Below are positions 53,210 through 61,494 of a DNA stretch of 64,000 nt, one piece after another. The stretch is from contig NZ_LFLT01000007.1 of the NCBI RefSeq assembly GCF_001189955.1, forward strand, positions 96,211 through 160,210. Reading direction: 5' to 3'. Both the position numbers and the translations under genes were made by a program. This stretch comes from Herbaspirillum chlorophenolicum. Its GTDB lineage: Bacteria > Pseudomonadota > Gammaproteobacteria > Burkholderiales > Burkholderiaceae_D. The notes beneath the pieces were generated by a model, which saw nothing but the letters and a program-made list of their open reading frames with translations, did no database searches and had not been told where the DNA came from. Each line of letters begins with the position of its first letter. Position 1 is the stretch's first letter.

Positions 53210-53359
53210 GGCTGTTCTCCTTTGAAAAATGCGACAACCGCGCAGCCGTCTGACCACGCGGAACTCGGGGGAAGAAATGCGCGAGCGCGCTATGCGGATG
53301 GAGGACGCTGCAGATGCAGCAAGGAGAAGCGGCAAGGCCCCATGAGGGGCCATGCCGGA

Positions 53360-54274
53360 TCAGAACGAAGCAGCCAATGCCGGCTCCTGCTCCTCGACTT
53401 CACCTTCGAGCTTGCACTCGGCGGGCTCAGAAGGCTGATCGGCAGCGGGTTCGGCGTCCTCGGCTTCGGGCGCGGGAACGTCCTGAGCCGGCGGCGAATC
53501 GGCTTGCGCGGGGCTCGTCGGATAGACCTTGGTGCCGTCGATCTTGATCAGGCCGATGTGGATCAGTGTCGAATCCAGGCTCGCGGCCGGTTCCCCAGCG
53601 CGCTCACCCTTGGTGCGGATGTACGGATCGATCTTCATGTCGTTGAGACGGAAGGCGATCAGCACCTTGCAGTCCCCTTCGATGGCCTGCACGCACCGGC
53701 GAACCAGATGCTCGGCTTCAGGGGTGGTGACGATGGTGTCGAAGTACCGATACTCCGGTTCATCGACAGGCCCGGCCAGCGCGGCGACGGTGCAAGAGAG
53801 GAACGGGTCGCCATCTTTGGGCGTGACGTCCTTCGGACGGCTGAGGTAGCCGATGCCGCGGGTGATCAGCTCGTGCTGCCTGATCGAAGCCAGTTCGGCC
53901 CGGTCAAGCGGCTCGGCCTTGAGCAGTCGCGCCTTGAGGGACGCGGCGGCTTGGCCTTTCTGCTCGCCCTTGTCGCGGATGTACGCATCGCCCCACAGGT
54001 CGCCGAGGCGAAAGCGCACCAGTGGGCGCTGCTTGGGATCGTCAACGCCGATGTAGCGCTCGACCAGCTTCTTGGCCTCGGCACCCGAGACCTTGACGTC
54101 GAAATAGCGATAGCTGGGGTCCTTTGCGGAACCGACCAGCGCGGCGATGGTGCATGCCAGGAAAGGCTGCGCACGGCGGCCGCCCCGAACAGGCACTTCA
54201 CGGACACGCTGGATGTAACCGATGCCCGAGGTGTGGAGGTCGAAATACGATTTCTCGTTGGACGTGGTGTTCAT
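53360..54274 (-). CDS. DUF3577 protein with tandemly duplicated domain
   Basis: 304 residues. Two homologous halves are visible: GIGYIQRVREVPVRGGRRAQ with RFRLGDLWGDAYIRDKGEQK, and GIGYLSRPKDVTPKDGDPFL with AFRLNDMKIDPYIRTKGERA, followed by an acidic Pro/Ala/Glu-rich tail. The repeated OB-like strand pattern suggests single-strand DNA binding, but that is inference. Start ATG 54274 follows GGAG and a structured leader. Confidence 0.82.
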   Translation of the reverse strand: MNTTSNEKSYFDLHTSGIGYIQRVREVPVRGGRRAQPFLACTIAALVGSAKDPSYRYFDVKVSGAEAKKLVERYIGVDDPKQRPLVRFRLGDLWGDAYIRDKGEQKGQAAASLKARLLKAEPLDRAELASIRQHELITRGIGYLSRPKDVTPKDGDPFLSCTVAALAGPVDEPEYRYFDTIVTTPEAEHLVRRCVQAIEGDCKVLIAFRLNDMKIDPYIRTKGERAGEPAASLDSTLIHIGLIKIDGTKVYPTSPAQADSPPAQDVPAPEAEDAEPAADQPSEPAECKLEGEVEEQEPALAASF

Positions 54275-54308
54275 GGTGAATCTCCATAGGGATGAAGCGG
54301 AGACACAC

Positions 54309-54500
54309 CGGCCCCACGCTGCGGGGAAAGGTGCGTAACCCCGCGATGGGTTGATAAGGCGAAAGCATCCACCACCAGAGACTGGTGGCCGCCCGCGGAT
54401 GGATGCGGTGCGAGCTGGCTCGGTCACGCAGTGGGGACTGCGCCGCAACCTCGAAGACCGATGGTTGCCTGGCATGTCGCTGACAACATCAGCAAGCATG
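54309..54500 (-). promoter_or_regulatory. Structured leader of the DUF3577 gene (long motif plus two-hairpin motif)
   Basis: Minus strand from 54500: GCTGATGTTGTCAGC hairpin, ACATGCCAGG, GCAACC...GGTTGC stem, CGCAGTCCCCACTGCG hairpin, then GCATCC...GGATGC enclosing CCACCAGTCTCTGGTGG, ending at 54365. A two-hairpin element (GCGGGG...CCCCGC, GGGGCC) follows to 54309. No gene is visible between 54274 and 54654. Confidence 0.62.
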
Positions 54501-54584
54501 GGCTCAGCATGGCCGGGCCTCGCGCGCGAGACAGCCATCAATCGGCATCCGGGCGATTCCCTTTGATGAAATCTCACACGGCAG

Positions 54585-54619
54585 AAAAAAGGCCCTCCTT
54601 CCGAATGGAGGGAGGGCCT
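54585..54619 (-). terminator. Intrinsic terminator
   Basis: Minus strand AGGCCCTCC (54619-54611) pairs with GGAGGGCCT (54598-54590), followed by six T. It lies 35 bp after the stop of the gene at 54654, isolating that gene from the DUF3577 leader. Confidence 0.85.
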
Positions 54620-54653
54620 GTGGGGGGCATGTCGCCTGGTTCTTTTCGTGGTG

Positions 54654-55466
54654 TTACGCCGGTACAGCGCGGCGCCGTCGGGACGTCTCCGCGCCGATCA
54701 CGCTCACATCGATCAGACGCCAGCGCCCGTCGTCGATGAGCCGCTCCAGCACTTCGCCGAGCATGTCGAAATACACCTCGTCGTGCCGATCGACCAACTC
54801 GCCGTCGCGGCACAGCTCCACCGCATAGGTATCGCTGCCGCGCTGGTAGAGGATCGTCACCTGGCCGGCGAACTTCGCGGTCGAAACCGTGAAACTGATC
54901 GCCGGAGGCGTTTCGATGATCCTGGACGGCTTCGGATCGACCCAGGTGAAGTCGTGGGCGCCCGCATCGACCAGCATATGGGTGATGCGCCGGAACCCGT
55001 CGGGCGCCGGCATTTCCTCCAACTGCTCGATGAGCTGACCCAGTTCTATGCACTGCGGCTCGGGAATGGGCAGCTTGGCCGGCGCGGAGCCGAGGATGTG
55101 TGTCTTGACGGTGTAGGGAGTGCCGTCGGACATCATTTCGGTGCGCTCTTCTGGCGTGTCCGCACGCAGACCGTCGAAACGACGACGGGCATAGGGTTGG
55201 ACATGCACCTTGGTGCCCTCGCTGGGAACGGTGGTCACCAGGTTGGGATCGAGTACCGCGAACTCGCTGGGCTTGAGCTTGACGACGATGGCGTCCTCGC
55301 TGGCTGCGACCACCTTGCCGTCGAAGGGCTGGGGATCGATGACAAAGCCCAGTGTCGAGGACTGTGGCTGATCATCGAACACGCGGTACTTGAACGACCG
55401 CACGTTGCGGGGCACATGGCCTGCGACCAGCGAAGGCATCAGAGTCTTGATAAGAGAGCGATCCAT
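54654..55466 (-). CDS. Conserved ICE protein of unknown function
   Basis: 270 residues, soluble, mostly beta. It begins MDRSLIKTLMPSLVAGHVPR and includes VDPKPSRIIETPPAISFTVS. No motif recognised. The gene is bounded by its own leader and its own terminator, so it is probably a single transcription unit. Confidence 0.75.
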   Translation of the reverse strand: MDRSLIKTLMPSLVAGHVPRNVRSFKYRVFDDQPQSSTLGFVIDPQPFDGKVVAASEDAIVVKLKPSEFAVLDPNLVTTVPSEGTKVHVQPYARRRFDGLRADTPEERTEMMSDGTPYTVKTHILGSAPAKLPIPEPQCIELGQLIEQLEEMPAPDGFRRITHMLVDAGAHDFTWVDPKPSRIIETPPAISFTVSTAKFAGQVTILYQRGSDTYAVELCRDGELVDRHDEVYFDMLGEVLERLIDDGRWRLIDVSVIGAETSRRRRAVPA

Positions 55467-55489
55467 GTGAATCTCCTTGAGGAAGAACA

Positions 55490-55640
55490 AGGGATTCCCC
55501 GCCCGCAAGGGAGAGGTCCCTTGTGGGTGAATGGGCGCGATGCGTCCGTAGGAAGAAACAACCAGCACGGTTTCCCGCGCTTGCAGCCTTGAAGGGCTTG
55601 GCTGCCTGGGCATGTGTCGGCAACGCCGACGAACATGGGG
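55490..55640 (-). promoter_or_regulatory. Structured leader (long motif plus two-hairpin motif)
   Basis: Minus strand from 55640: CATGTTCGTCGGCGTTGCCGACACATG hairpin region, CCCAGGCAGCC...GGCTGC stem, GCGGGAAACCGTGC segment, ACGCATCG at 55544-55535, then GGGACCTCTCCC and GCGGGCGGGGAATCCC elements to 55490. Shorter in its middle than the other four long copies. Confidence 0.55.
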
Positions 55641-55716
55641 CAAGGATGGCCCTGGAGTGAGCCGCCTGCGCTCAGGAAACCGCACCGCGCCGCACCCGCT
55701 TTCCTGCGCCGCGACA

Positions 55717-55740
55717 AGAAAAGGCCCCTCGAAAGGGGCT
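55717..55740 (-). terminator. Intrinsic terminator
   Basis: Minus strand AGCCCCTTTCGAGGGGCC followed by TTTTC, 7 bp beyond the stop of the gene at 55747. Confidence 0.8.
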
Positions 55741-55746
55741 GGGTGG

Positions 55747-56025
55747 TCAGGCTTGGTACACGAAGTAGTGTTCGCGCTGACGTGGAAAGAACACATGCTT
55801 CCACGTGTCGCCGCCGGTGTTGCCACCGTCGAAGACGACCATTTCGTAGGCATTAATGTCGGTGTCTGCCAGATCGGCGCTGGCGATATGGCGCATGTGC
55901 AGCATGCCGCTCAAGCGCTCGAATACCAGGATCTGGCCGATGGCGTCGTCCTGGCCCATGGCGTTGACGCAGGCTCCAAGCTGATGCTCGAAGTCGCGTG
56001 CGGGCGAGATGAGGTCGGGGAACAT
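55747..56025 (-). CDS. Small conserved ICE protein
   Basis: 92 residues, acidic and soluble, beginning MFPDLISPARDFEHQLGACV and ending KHVFFPRQREHYFVYQA. No family recognised. It has a hairpin leader upstream and an intrinsic terminator directly downstream. Confidence 0.7.
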   Translation of the reverse strand: MFPDLISPARDFEHQLGACVNAMGQDDAIGQILVFERLSGMLHMRHIASADLADTDINAYEMVVFDGGNTGGDTWKHVFFPRQREHYFVYQA

Positions 56026-56046
56026 AAAGTGCTCCTATGAAATTGG

Positions 56047-56080
56047 ACCAGCCCGGCTCCCAGAAAGGAGACGGGCTGGT
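56047..56080 (-). promoter_or_regulatory. Hairpin leader
   Basis: ACCAGCCCG (56080-56072 on the minus strand) pairs with CGGGCTGGT (56055-56047) around a loop containing TCTCC/GGAG, 21 bp before the start at 56025. It could alternatively act as a weak terminator for the gene at 56120, but the U-run is poor. Confidence 0.5.
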
Positions 56081-56119
56081 ATGGAGGACAAAGAGGAAGG
56101 TGGGCGCGTGGTGTGTTTG

Positions 56120-56857
56120 CTAGGGCTCGGCCAGCGGCAGGCCCAGCAACACGGGCGCGTCAGCGTCGAGGATGAGGATGCGCACATCGGCCTGGCCAGC
56201 CAGTTCCAGGATGTTCGCCAGGTCGTCTGGCATGCCCTTGCTGCGGTGCTCCTGCCGAAGCTGCTCGGCGGTGATGCCCTCGGCGTACTCCAGGTTCTTG
56301 TCCGTCCAGGGCGTGGAGATCAGCTTGACGCCGATCGCCGGGCTGTACGGAACCCGAAAGGCGATGAACAAAAAGGCCTCCGGCGTGGCAAGGTCCGCCA
56401 GATTGGCGAGGTACTGGCCGGTTTCCTGGCTGATGTGCGTGCTGCTGATCTCCCAGCATCGGCTGTAGTAGCCGGTCTCGAAACTCAGGCGCTGCACGAC
56501 TTCCCGCGCGGCCTCGACCGAATAGCTGTCACCGACGTGGATCAGGCGACCGTCGAAGTCCTCGCCATGAATGGCATAAACCACGACACCGATCACGCCT
56601 TCGCCGTTAACGCCTTCATCGGCATCGCAGTCGGCCAGCACCTCGGCACTCACAGGTTCAGAGCCGTTCGTGACCACCGCGAAATCGCTGGTGACGATGC
56701 AAGAGGATGCAATCAGTTCCTCGTCGGAAAGGTGCTGCTGGCTCGGGTGGATGTTTCGCCAGACATGCGGGCTTCCGTCCTCGTAGCTGATGGACAGCGT
56801 GCGGACGATTTTTAAATTCCAGTAGCCGCGAACAAAGGGATTGGGATTCTGAGACAT
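56120..56857 (-). CDS. Conserved ICE protein, possibly DUF5983-related
   Basis: 245 residues, soluble, acidic N-terminal half. It contains WEISSTHISQETGQYLANLA, which resembles the DUF5983 core, and ends with RILILDADAPVLLGLPLAEP. Start ATG 56857 gives MSQNPNPFVRGYW and follows GGAG. Function unknown. Confidence 0.72.
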   Translation of the reverse strand: MSQNPNPFVRGYWNLKIVRTLSISYEDGSPHVWRNIHPSQQHLSDEELIASSCIVTSDFAVVTNGSEPVSAEVLADCDADEGVNGEGVIGVVVYAIHGEDFDGRLIHVGDSYSVEAAREVVQRLSFETGYYSRCWEISSTHISQETGQYLANLADLATPEAFLFIAFRVPYSPAIGVKLISTPWTDKNLEYAEGITAEQLRQEHRSKGMPDDLANILELAGQADVRILILDADAPVLLGLPLAEP

Positions 56858-56880
56858 GGGAACGCTCCAGATTGAATAAT

Positions 56881-56920
56881 GGAGCCAATTCCCGCCACCG
56901 GGAATTGGACCCGGTGGGTT
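56881..56920 (-). promoter_or_regulatory. Two-hairpin leader with mutually exclusive pairing
   Basis: Minus strand AACCCACCGGGTCCAATTCCCGG then TGGCGGGAATTGGCTCC. CCGGG can pair with CCCGG, or CCAATTCCCG can pair with CGGGAATTGG over 10 bp: two alternative folds, as in attenuators. About 22 bp before the start codon at 56857. Confidence 0.55.
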
Positions 56921-57066
56921 GAAAGGGGAAAATGCGTCAGGCAGAGGTGATCGTTGGCTTTGATTCAGCCTTACGCTGGGCAGCGGAAAGGAAATTGAGG
57001 GATATGACCGTGTAGGCGCATGTCCCTTTTGGGGAACGAAAAAACGGTGGTGTGCCGGAGGCCGGC

Positions 57067-57459
57067 TCACCAGCCGCTGTAGTTCAGCATCAAGTCGGCA
57101 ATGACCTTGCGGCGTTCCAGGTCGAGACCGTCGAAGTCCGACAGCCCGTGGAAGTGGCAGCGTTTGAGCATGGCACCGCCCTCGTGCGCGTTGTAGAAGC
57201 TGACCATGGCGGACAGGAACATGCGTTGCCCGCTGCTCAGGACACCGAGGGCATCGTTGAGCCGCAGCATGTTGGGACGCAGATCCCACTTGCTTTTGGC
57301 CTGGTTCAGGCCGTCACGGGTGCCGTCGCCGAACCATTCGGGGCCAGCGATCTCGGCACCACGCTTCCATGCCTCGAAGAAGGCTTGGGGCGCGGCAGCG
57401 AAATGCTGCTCTTCCCGCATGATCTGATCGACGACTTCCTGCGGCAGCAGTTGATTCAT
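57067..57459 (-). CDS. Conserved ICE protein of unknown function
   Basis: 130 residues, helical, soluble: begins MNQLLPQEVVDQIMREEQHF and contains ALGVLSSGQRMFLSAMVSFY and ERRKVIADLMLNYSGW at the end. No function known. 21 bp separates it from the gene at 57481 and no leader hairpin is obvious, so the two are probably co-transcribed. Confidence 0.75.
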   Translation of the reverse strand: MNQLLPQEVVDQIMREEQHFAAAPQAFFEAWKRGAEIAGPEWFGDGTRDGLNQAKSKWDLRPNMLRLNDALGVLSSGQRMFLSAMVSFYNAHEGGAMLKRCHFHGLSDFDGLDLERRKVIADLMLNYSGW

Positions 57460-57480
57460 GGCGTGATTCCTCCAGTTGGA

Positions 57481-57693
57481 TCAGGGAATGGCGAGCTGGG
57501 ACCAGCCGCCTCTTTCGAGGGCACGTTGAGCCGCCGCATGGCTGCGGAAGTACTCGTGCGATTCCCGCGAAACGGGACCTTCGGTATCGCGCGTGCCGAT
57601 GTAGTGGCCGGCGGCGCTTTGCAGGACTTCGAGCGGCAGGAACTTGCCGCAATAGGTCAAGGCCAACTGGCCGAAAGAGGCTTTGTGGGACAT
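57481..57693 (-). CDS. Small ICE protein
   Basis: 70 residues beginning MSHKASFGQLALTYCGKFLP and ending RALERGGWSQLAIP. ATG 57693 follows AAGGAGCC at good spacing; a longer opening at 57777 would run through the leader. No family recognised. Confidence 0.7.
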   Translation of the reverse strand: MSHKASFGQLALTYCGKFLPLEVLQSAAGHYIGTRDTEGPVSRESHEYFRSHAAAQRALERGGWSQLAIP

Positions 57694-57713
57694 GGGTAGG
57701 CTCCTTGGAAAAG

Positions 57714-57893
57714 CGAGGCCTTGTCCCTCACGGGATGGCAGCTCCCGCACGCGGTGGATAAAAAGCATCGGCGTCACGGGGACGCGCGTCCGCAGACTTG
57801 ATGCGATACGGACTGGCGGGTTACGCGGGAAGAACCCGCGGCAGCCTGGAACCCATGGCTGCTGGGATGTGCTGACGAATCAGCGAACATGCG
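57714..57893 (-). promoter_or_regulatory. Structured leader (long motif plus two-hairpin motif)
   Basis: Minus strand from 57893: CATGTTCGCTGATTCGTCAGCACAT, CCCAGCAGCC...GGCTGC stem, GCGGGTTCTTCCCGC hairpin, CGCATC...GATGC closing pair ending at 57765, a T-rich linker, then GCGGGAGCTGCCATCCCGTGAGGG elements to 57714. The 57900-57969 remainder holds no gene. Confidence 0.62.
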
Positions 57894-57969
57894 GGCAGCT
57901 TCATGCGGGGGCCGCGCTGCGTCAGTTGGAAAACGGCATTCGGCCCAGCCCGGATTGATGGGCGCGGAG

Positions 57970-57994
57970 AAAGGAAACCCGCATCGAGTGCGGG
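57970..57994 (-). terminator. Probable intrinsic terminator
   Basis: Minus strand CCCGCA/TGCGGG hairpin followed by TTTCCTTT, about 30 bp beyond the stop of the gene at 58024. The U-run is interrupted. Confidence 0.6.
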
Positions 57995-58023
57995 CTGTCA
58001 GGGTGGTGCGTGGGTGCGTTGGC

Positions 58024-58581
58024 TCACTCGGGCGTGTCGCCCAGGACATGCTGCTTCCACAGGGCGAATGCCTCGTCCTGTCCCAGTTCGGCCAGAACCA
58101 CAATGGGCTGCTTCTGCCGCGCACGCAGCGAAGCGAAATACGCCTTGCGGTCGGCGATGGCCTTGAGCTTGATGCCCTTGAGAAACAACAGCTTGCCGTT
58201 CTTGATGAACAGCACCTTGTTGCCGATGTCGCGGTTGAACGCGGTGCGCAGCTTGCGCTCGGCGTGCATGGCATCGGCCAGTTGATCGACCAGGAAGTCG
58301 AGCGTGATGTCGATGAGCAGCGCCTCTTCGTCTTCTCGTTCGATGTTGAGCGAGGTCGGCGGCAAGCTCTTGGCGAATTCCTCGGCCTGTGTCAGCAACG
58401 CGGCCTGGCCCTGCAGCGCGCGCATGAACGTCGAGCCACCGTGGCCCTCGTTGTGGGCCTCGGCAATTGGAGTGCCGTCGAACACGACGGTAGCGCTGAA
58501 GCACAGCGTTTCCTCGTTGGCGAAGTCGGCTACTTTGAGGTTCTTCAGCGTGATGCGGTCTTGCTTGGTGATAGTTTCCAT
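58024..58581 (-). CDS. Conserved ICE protein of unknown function
   Basis: 185 residues, mixed alpha/beta, beginning METITKQDRITLKNLKVADF and containing EAHNEGHGGSTFMRALQGQA and LFIKNGKLLFLKGIKLKAIA. No motif recognised. The last intact gene of the maintenance block before the methylase remnant and mer DNA. Confidence 0.75.
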   Translation of the reverse strand: METITKQDRITLKNLKVADFANEETLCFSATVVFDGTPIAEAHNEGHGGSTFMRALQGQAALLTQAEEFAKSLPPTSLNIEREDEEALLIDITLDFLVDQLADAMHAERKLRTAFNRDIGNKVLFIKNGKLLFLKGIKLKAIADRKAYFASLRARQKQPIVVLAELGQDEAFALWKQHVLGDTPE

Positions 58582-58600
58582 GGGAAGTCCTGAAATCGAC

Positions 58601-58788
58601 CGGGTGGCGACACGCCCTTGACGGGACGTGGCGACCATCCCGTGGGTTTGAGAAGGGAGGCATCGATACCCCGGCGGGCAGCGTTCGCCGGTGAGATGCC
58701 GTGGCGAACTGGCGGGTGGCGTGGGCGAAACCCACGGCAGCCTTGACACCCTGGCTGCGGGCTGCTGCCGATACGTCGGCAATGCAGG
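58601..58788 (-). promoter_or_regulatory. Structured leader (long motif plus two-hairpin motif)
   Basis: Minus strand from 58788: TGCCGACGTATCGGCA hairpin, GCAGCC...GGCTGC stem, CGTGGGTTTCGCCCACG hairpin, GGCATC...GATGCC closing stem with an inner CCGGCGAACGCTGCCCGCCGG hairpin, then CCCACGGGATGG...CGTCCCG and AGGGCGTG elements to 58601. Confidence 0.62.
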
Positions 58789-58824
58789 AGGGAGAATGGA
58801 GCGGCCCGCAGGCTGCGTCGTCGA

Positions 58825-59790
58825 TCAATCCGAAGCGGTCGAGCCCGTCTTGTGCAGGCACTGCACAAGACGGCCGCTCAGCCATGCCATGCACGGAACG
58901 GCCATGGAGTTGCCAATGGCCTTGTAGCGCGGGGCGTCTGCGGCAGGCTTGCCGCGGTACGGGACCAGCGTGTAGTTGTCGGGCATGCCTTGCAGTCGCT
59001 CGCACTCCACCGGCATCAGCTGCCGCACGCGCCACTGCGACCAGTCCCCCGGGGTGGGGTCATTCCAGTCGTAGCGGAAATGCGCTTCGTAGTCGGGCGC
59101 CAGTGCATACCCCTTGTCCCCGCCGCCCGGTTCAGCCACCAGACCGTGCTGACGCCCAGGCAAGGCAAGGAAAGGCAGGCCACCATAGGCACGCCATAGC
59201 CCGGCTTGCCGCTGGACAGCATGGTGCAAGTCACCTGTCCATGGCCCGACTTGAAGCGCACCTCGCCGCGATTGTTCTGCGCGAAGGCAATGGCAGGCAC
59301 CACGCCCGCATTTGCATGGCTATTGCGATGCCCGCCCGCGCGCAGCGTCGGAGCCCGCTCCATCGTTGCATCCGCTCCTCATCCCTGGGCGGTGAACGCG
59401 ATGATCGGGACACCCTTGCCCGTGCCGTCCTCGCTGCTGCCCTTGCCGCCATTGGCGGTGCTGAGGGGGTGGCTGATGCCGCCAGCGACCGTCTGCACCA
59501 TGAACGTCTCAGTGTGGATGTCGTGCTTCGGATCCGCCGCCATCAGGCATGATGGCCACATCAACGGGGCCAGTGCCGCCACTGAAGACGAACGTCGTCG
59601 TGACCTTGCCGTAAGGCTGCTTCAGTCTGGCATATCCGCCTGCAGCGTCAGGTCCAGCAGCGCAGGCAGCTTCTTGCCACGGCGAGCCGCCCGCAGAAGA
59701 ATCCCCGAGCAGGCCTGCATGCTCAAAAAATACTTCGGCGGGATCAAGACCATCTCCACCACTTGCCACAAGAAACACACGCTTGCATCC
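58825..59790 (-). pseudogene. C5 cytosine DNA methyltransferase, 3' remnant in several frames
   Basis: C-terminal part of a Dcm-type methylase. Upstream, KRVFLVASGGDGLDPAEVFF and GSPWQEA are in one frame. TETFMVQTVAGGISHPLSTA with GVPIIAF, then APTLRAGGHRNSHAN, are in a second frame interrupted by an in-frame TGA near 59379. PVECERLQGMPDNYT and RYKAIGNSMAVP (the family's terminal motif) are in a third frame ending at 58825. The catalytic Pro-Cys region and SAM site are missing. At least two frameshifts and one stop make it nonfunctional. The missing 5' part lies where mercury-resistance DNA begins, so an insertion probably cut it. Confidence 0.8.
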
Positions 59791-60030
59791 GTGGGCGCAT
59801 CAATCAGTTTCCTTACGCCTCTTGGTTGGCAGCGCTGCAGGCGGCAATCATTGCCGCGACGACGGGCTGAATTTCGCAGGGCCTACTACATACAATTTAT
59901 CGCGAGACTCGGCGGTATTGATTCTGTTGTTTCGCAAACCCCTACGTAGCCGTAGCGTGGCAAATTCAGGACCGCTACGACCGCTGTAACCGGCTTAGCT
60001 GCGTAGCAAAGTGCGACCATTCATATCCAT
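59791..60030. other. Unassigned junction between the methylase remnant and merE/IS DNA
   Basis: About 240 bp with no coding signal that I recognise. It contains an AT-richer stretch (around 59880-59935) and short inverted elements CTACGTAG (59942-59949) and GCGTAGC-type repeats near 59950 and 60000. One end of the mer-carrying transposon should lie here, but I see neither a Tn21-like nor a Tn5053-like terminal repeat. Confidence 0.4.
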
Positions 60031-60041
60031 CTCCTGAACGC
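60031..60041. repeat. Target-site duplication, left copy
   Basis: CTCCTGAACGC, identical to the copy at 61495-61505, immediately outside the left terminal repeat of the IS4-like element. Confidence 0.9.
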
Positions 60042-61494
60042 CACCCCTTTCAACGTCTTTTGTCCGCTGCCTTGAGCATCCGGTCAGTTGCGACGTGTGA
60101 GCGCGCGATGGAGCCGTCCACGTAGCCCTTGGGCACGGCCGGTTTGGGCTTACGCTTGCTCGTGGCCAGCTGCCTGGGGCTGAGCCGGCTGGTCAGGCGC
60201 AACAGCCGCTGGAGCAACTGCGCGGGATCGTCGTCTGCGCATGGCAGATGCTCGGGCGGCAGCAGGCGCACCATGGCCTCGTAGCTGCTGGTGATCTCCA
60301 CCGTCAGGTGGTAGGTGGACACGTCCAGTTCGGGGTGCGTGGCGCGGTGCGCCTGTTCGGTCACCCGCTTGAGCAGCGCCAGCACGTTGTACGCCAGCAC
60401 CGCCACGGCAAAGCCCAGCAGCGCGGCCCGCGGATGGCCCAGACTCCTGATCTCGCTGTGCAGTACCGATTCGAGCCGTTGGAACATGCCTTCGATGCGC
60501 CAGCGCTTGCGGTACAGCCGTGCAATGGTGGCCGCATCAATCTCCTGGAGCAGGTTGCTCCACAGCGCGATGCTGGTGTCGCCCGATTCGGTGGGCGTGT
60601 CCAGTTCGATCTCGATGCGCCGCCATGGCTGCTGCACCATCCCTTGGGGCGGCTCGACCAGTTCGATGGGCTGTTCGCGTACCCGCCCCGTCTCGATGGG
60701 CGTGTAGCCACCCCACGGACCTTGCGCTGCCAGCTTGGGGTGGCGCATATGCTCTCGCGCACGATGAAGCCGGCGTCGCGCTCGTGCAGGCCTTGCAGGA
60801 TCGCCTGGGTGCAGAAATGCCGATCCCCGATCCAGGCCTGTCCCGCCTGGGCGCGTTCGATCAGTTCGGCCGCGCCCACGCGCTCGCTCTCGTAGGCATC
60901 CTCGCAGGCCACGATGTCGCACACCAGGGCGCTGTCCGGGTCGTAGACCACCAGCGTGTGGCCCGGCAGCGCCGCGCCGCGAAAGCCGCGCAGCGGCGCC
61001 AGCCGCTTCTCGCTGGCCGGCAGGTGGTTGCCGTCGAACACCCGCAGCTGCCAGCCCGGCAGGCTCGGCGGCCCGCAAAGACCTGCGGCCACCGGCGCCA
61101 GCCGCTGTGCGCTGCCTTGCACCAGCGCGCGCAGCACCGCCGGCTCGGTGCGCTTGACCTTGGCGTACAGCGCCGCCAGCGACACCGGCATCAGCTCGTC
61201 CATCTTGCGCGCCGCCGCATGCAGCGATGGGCGCAGGCCCAGTGTGACCAGCGTCATCAGTTCCACCACGGTGGAGAACAGCAACTCGCGCGGGTACTGG
61301 CGCTGGCGGTGCTCCTGGAACACCTCGTCGATCCACTGCGCCGGCAGCGCCTTGTCCAGCGCCAGGCGCGCCATCACGCTCGCCGCGCCGGTGTGCTCGA
61401 ACCTCTCAACAACCGCTTGCCAGATTTTTTGCTCCTGTTTTCTTCTCAGGCGGGAGCTTACGGGTAATTCTGCTCAAAGACGTTGAAAGGGGTG
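60042..61494 (-). mobile_element. IS4-family insertion sequence
   Basis: A 1453-bp element bounded by 19-bp perfect inverted repeats, CACCCCTTTCAACGTCTTT at 60042-60060 and its complement at 61476-61494, with an 11-bp direct target duplication outside. The target length fits the IS4 family. It carries one transposase on the minus strand that is frameshifted. The insertion is in the last codons of merE. Confidence 0.92.
60050..61377 (-). pseudogene. IS4-family transposase, frameshifted
   Basis: The N-terminal part (from 61377, MMARLALDKALPAQWIDEVF) carries two DDE aspartates, VFDGNHL and IGDRHFCTQ. The C-terminal part, in another frame and ending at 60050, carries LYRKRWRIEGMFQRLE, matching Y-x2-R-x3-E of the IS4 signature. 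The frames switch near 60752, where GAG-CAT-ATG reads GAGAGCATATG (apparent 2-bp insertion). No slippery heptamer is evident, so it is probably inactive; programmed frameshifting is less likely. Confidence 0.82.

Noticed and set aside
54351..54566. Short plus-strand frame in the DUF3577 leader region
   Set aside because: Covers paired stems of the structured leader; no ribosome site and no similarity between the equivalent frames of the other copies except where stems force it.
59791..60030. Tn21- or Tn5053-type terminal inverted repeat for the mer unit
   Set aside because: No sequence resembling either 38-bp or 25-bp terminal repeat was found.
60740..60780. Programmed frameshift in the IS4 transposase
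   Set aside because: The switch point lacks a slippery A/T-rich heptamer, and this IS family normally has a single frame, so an indel is simpler.
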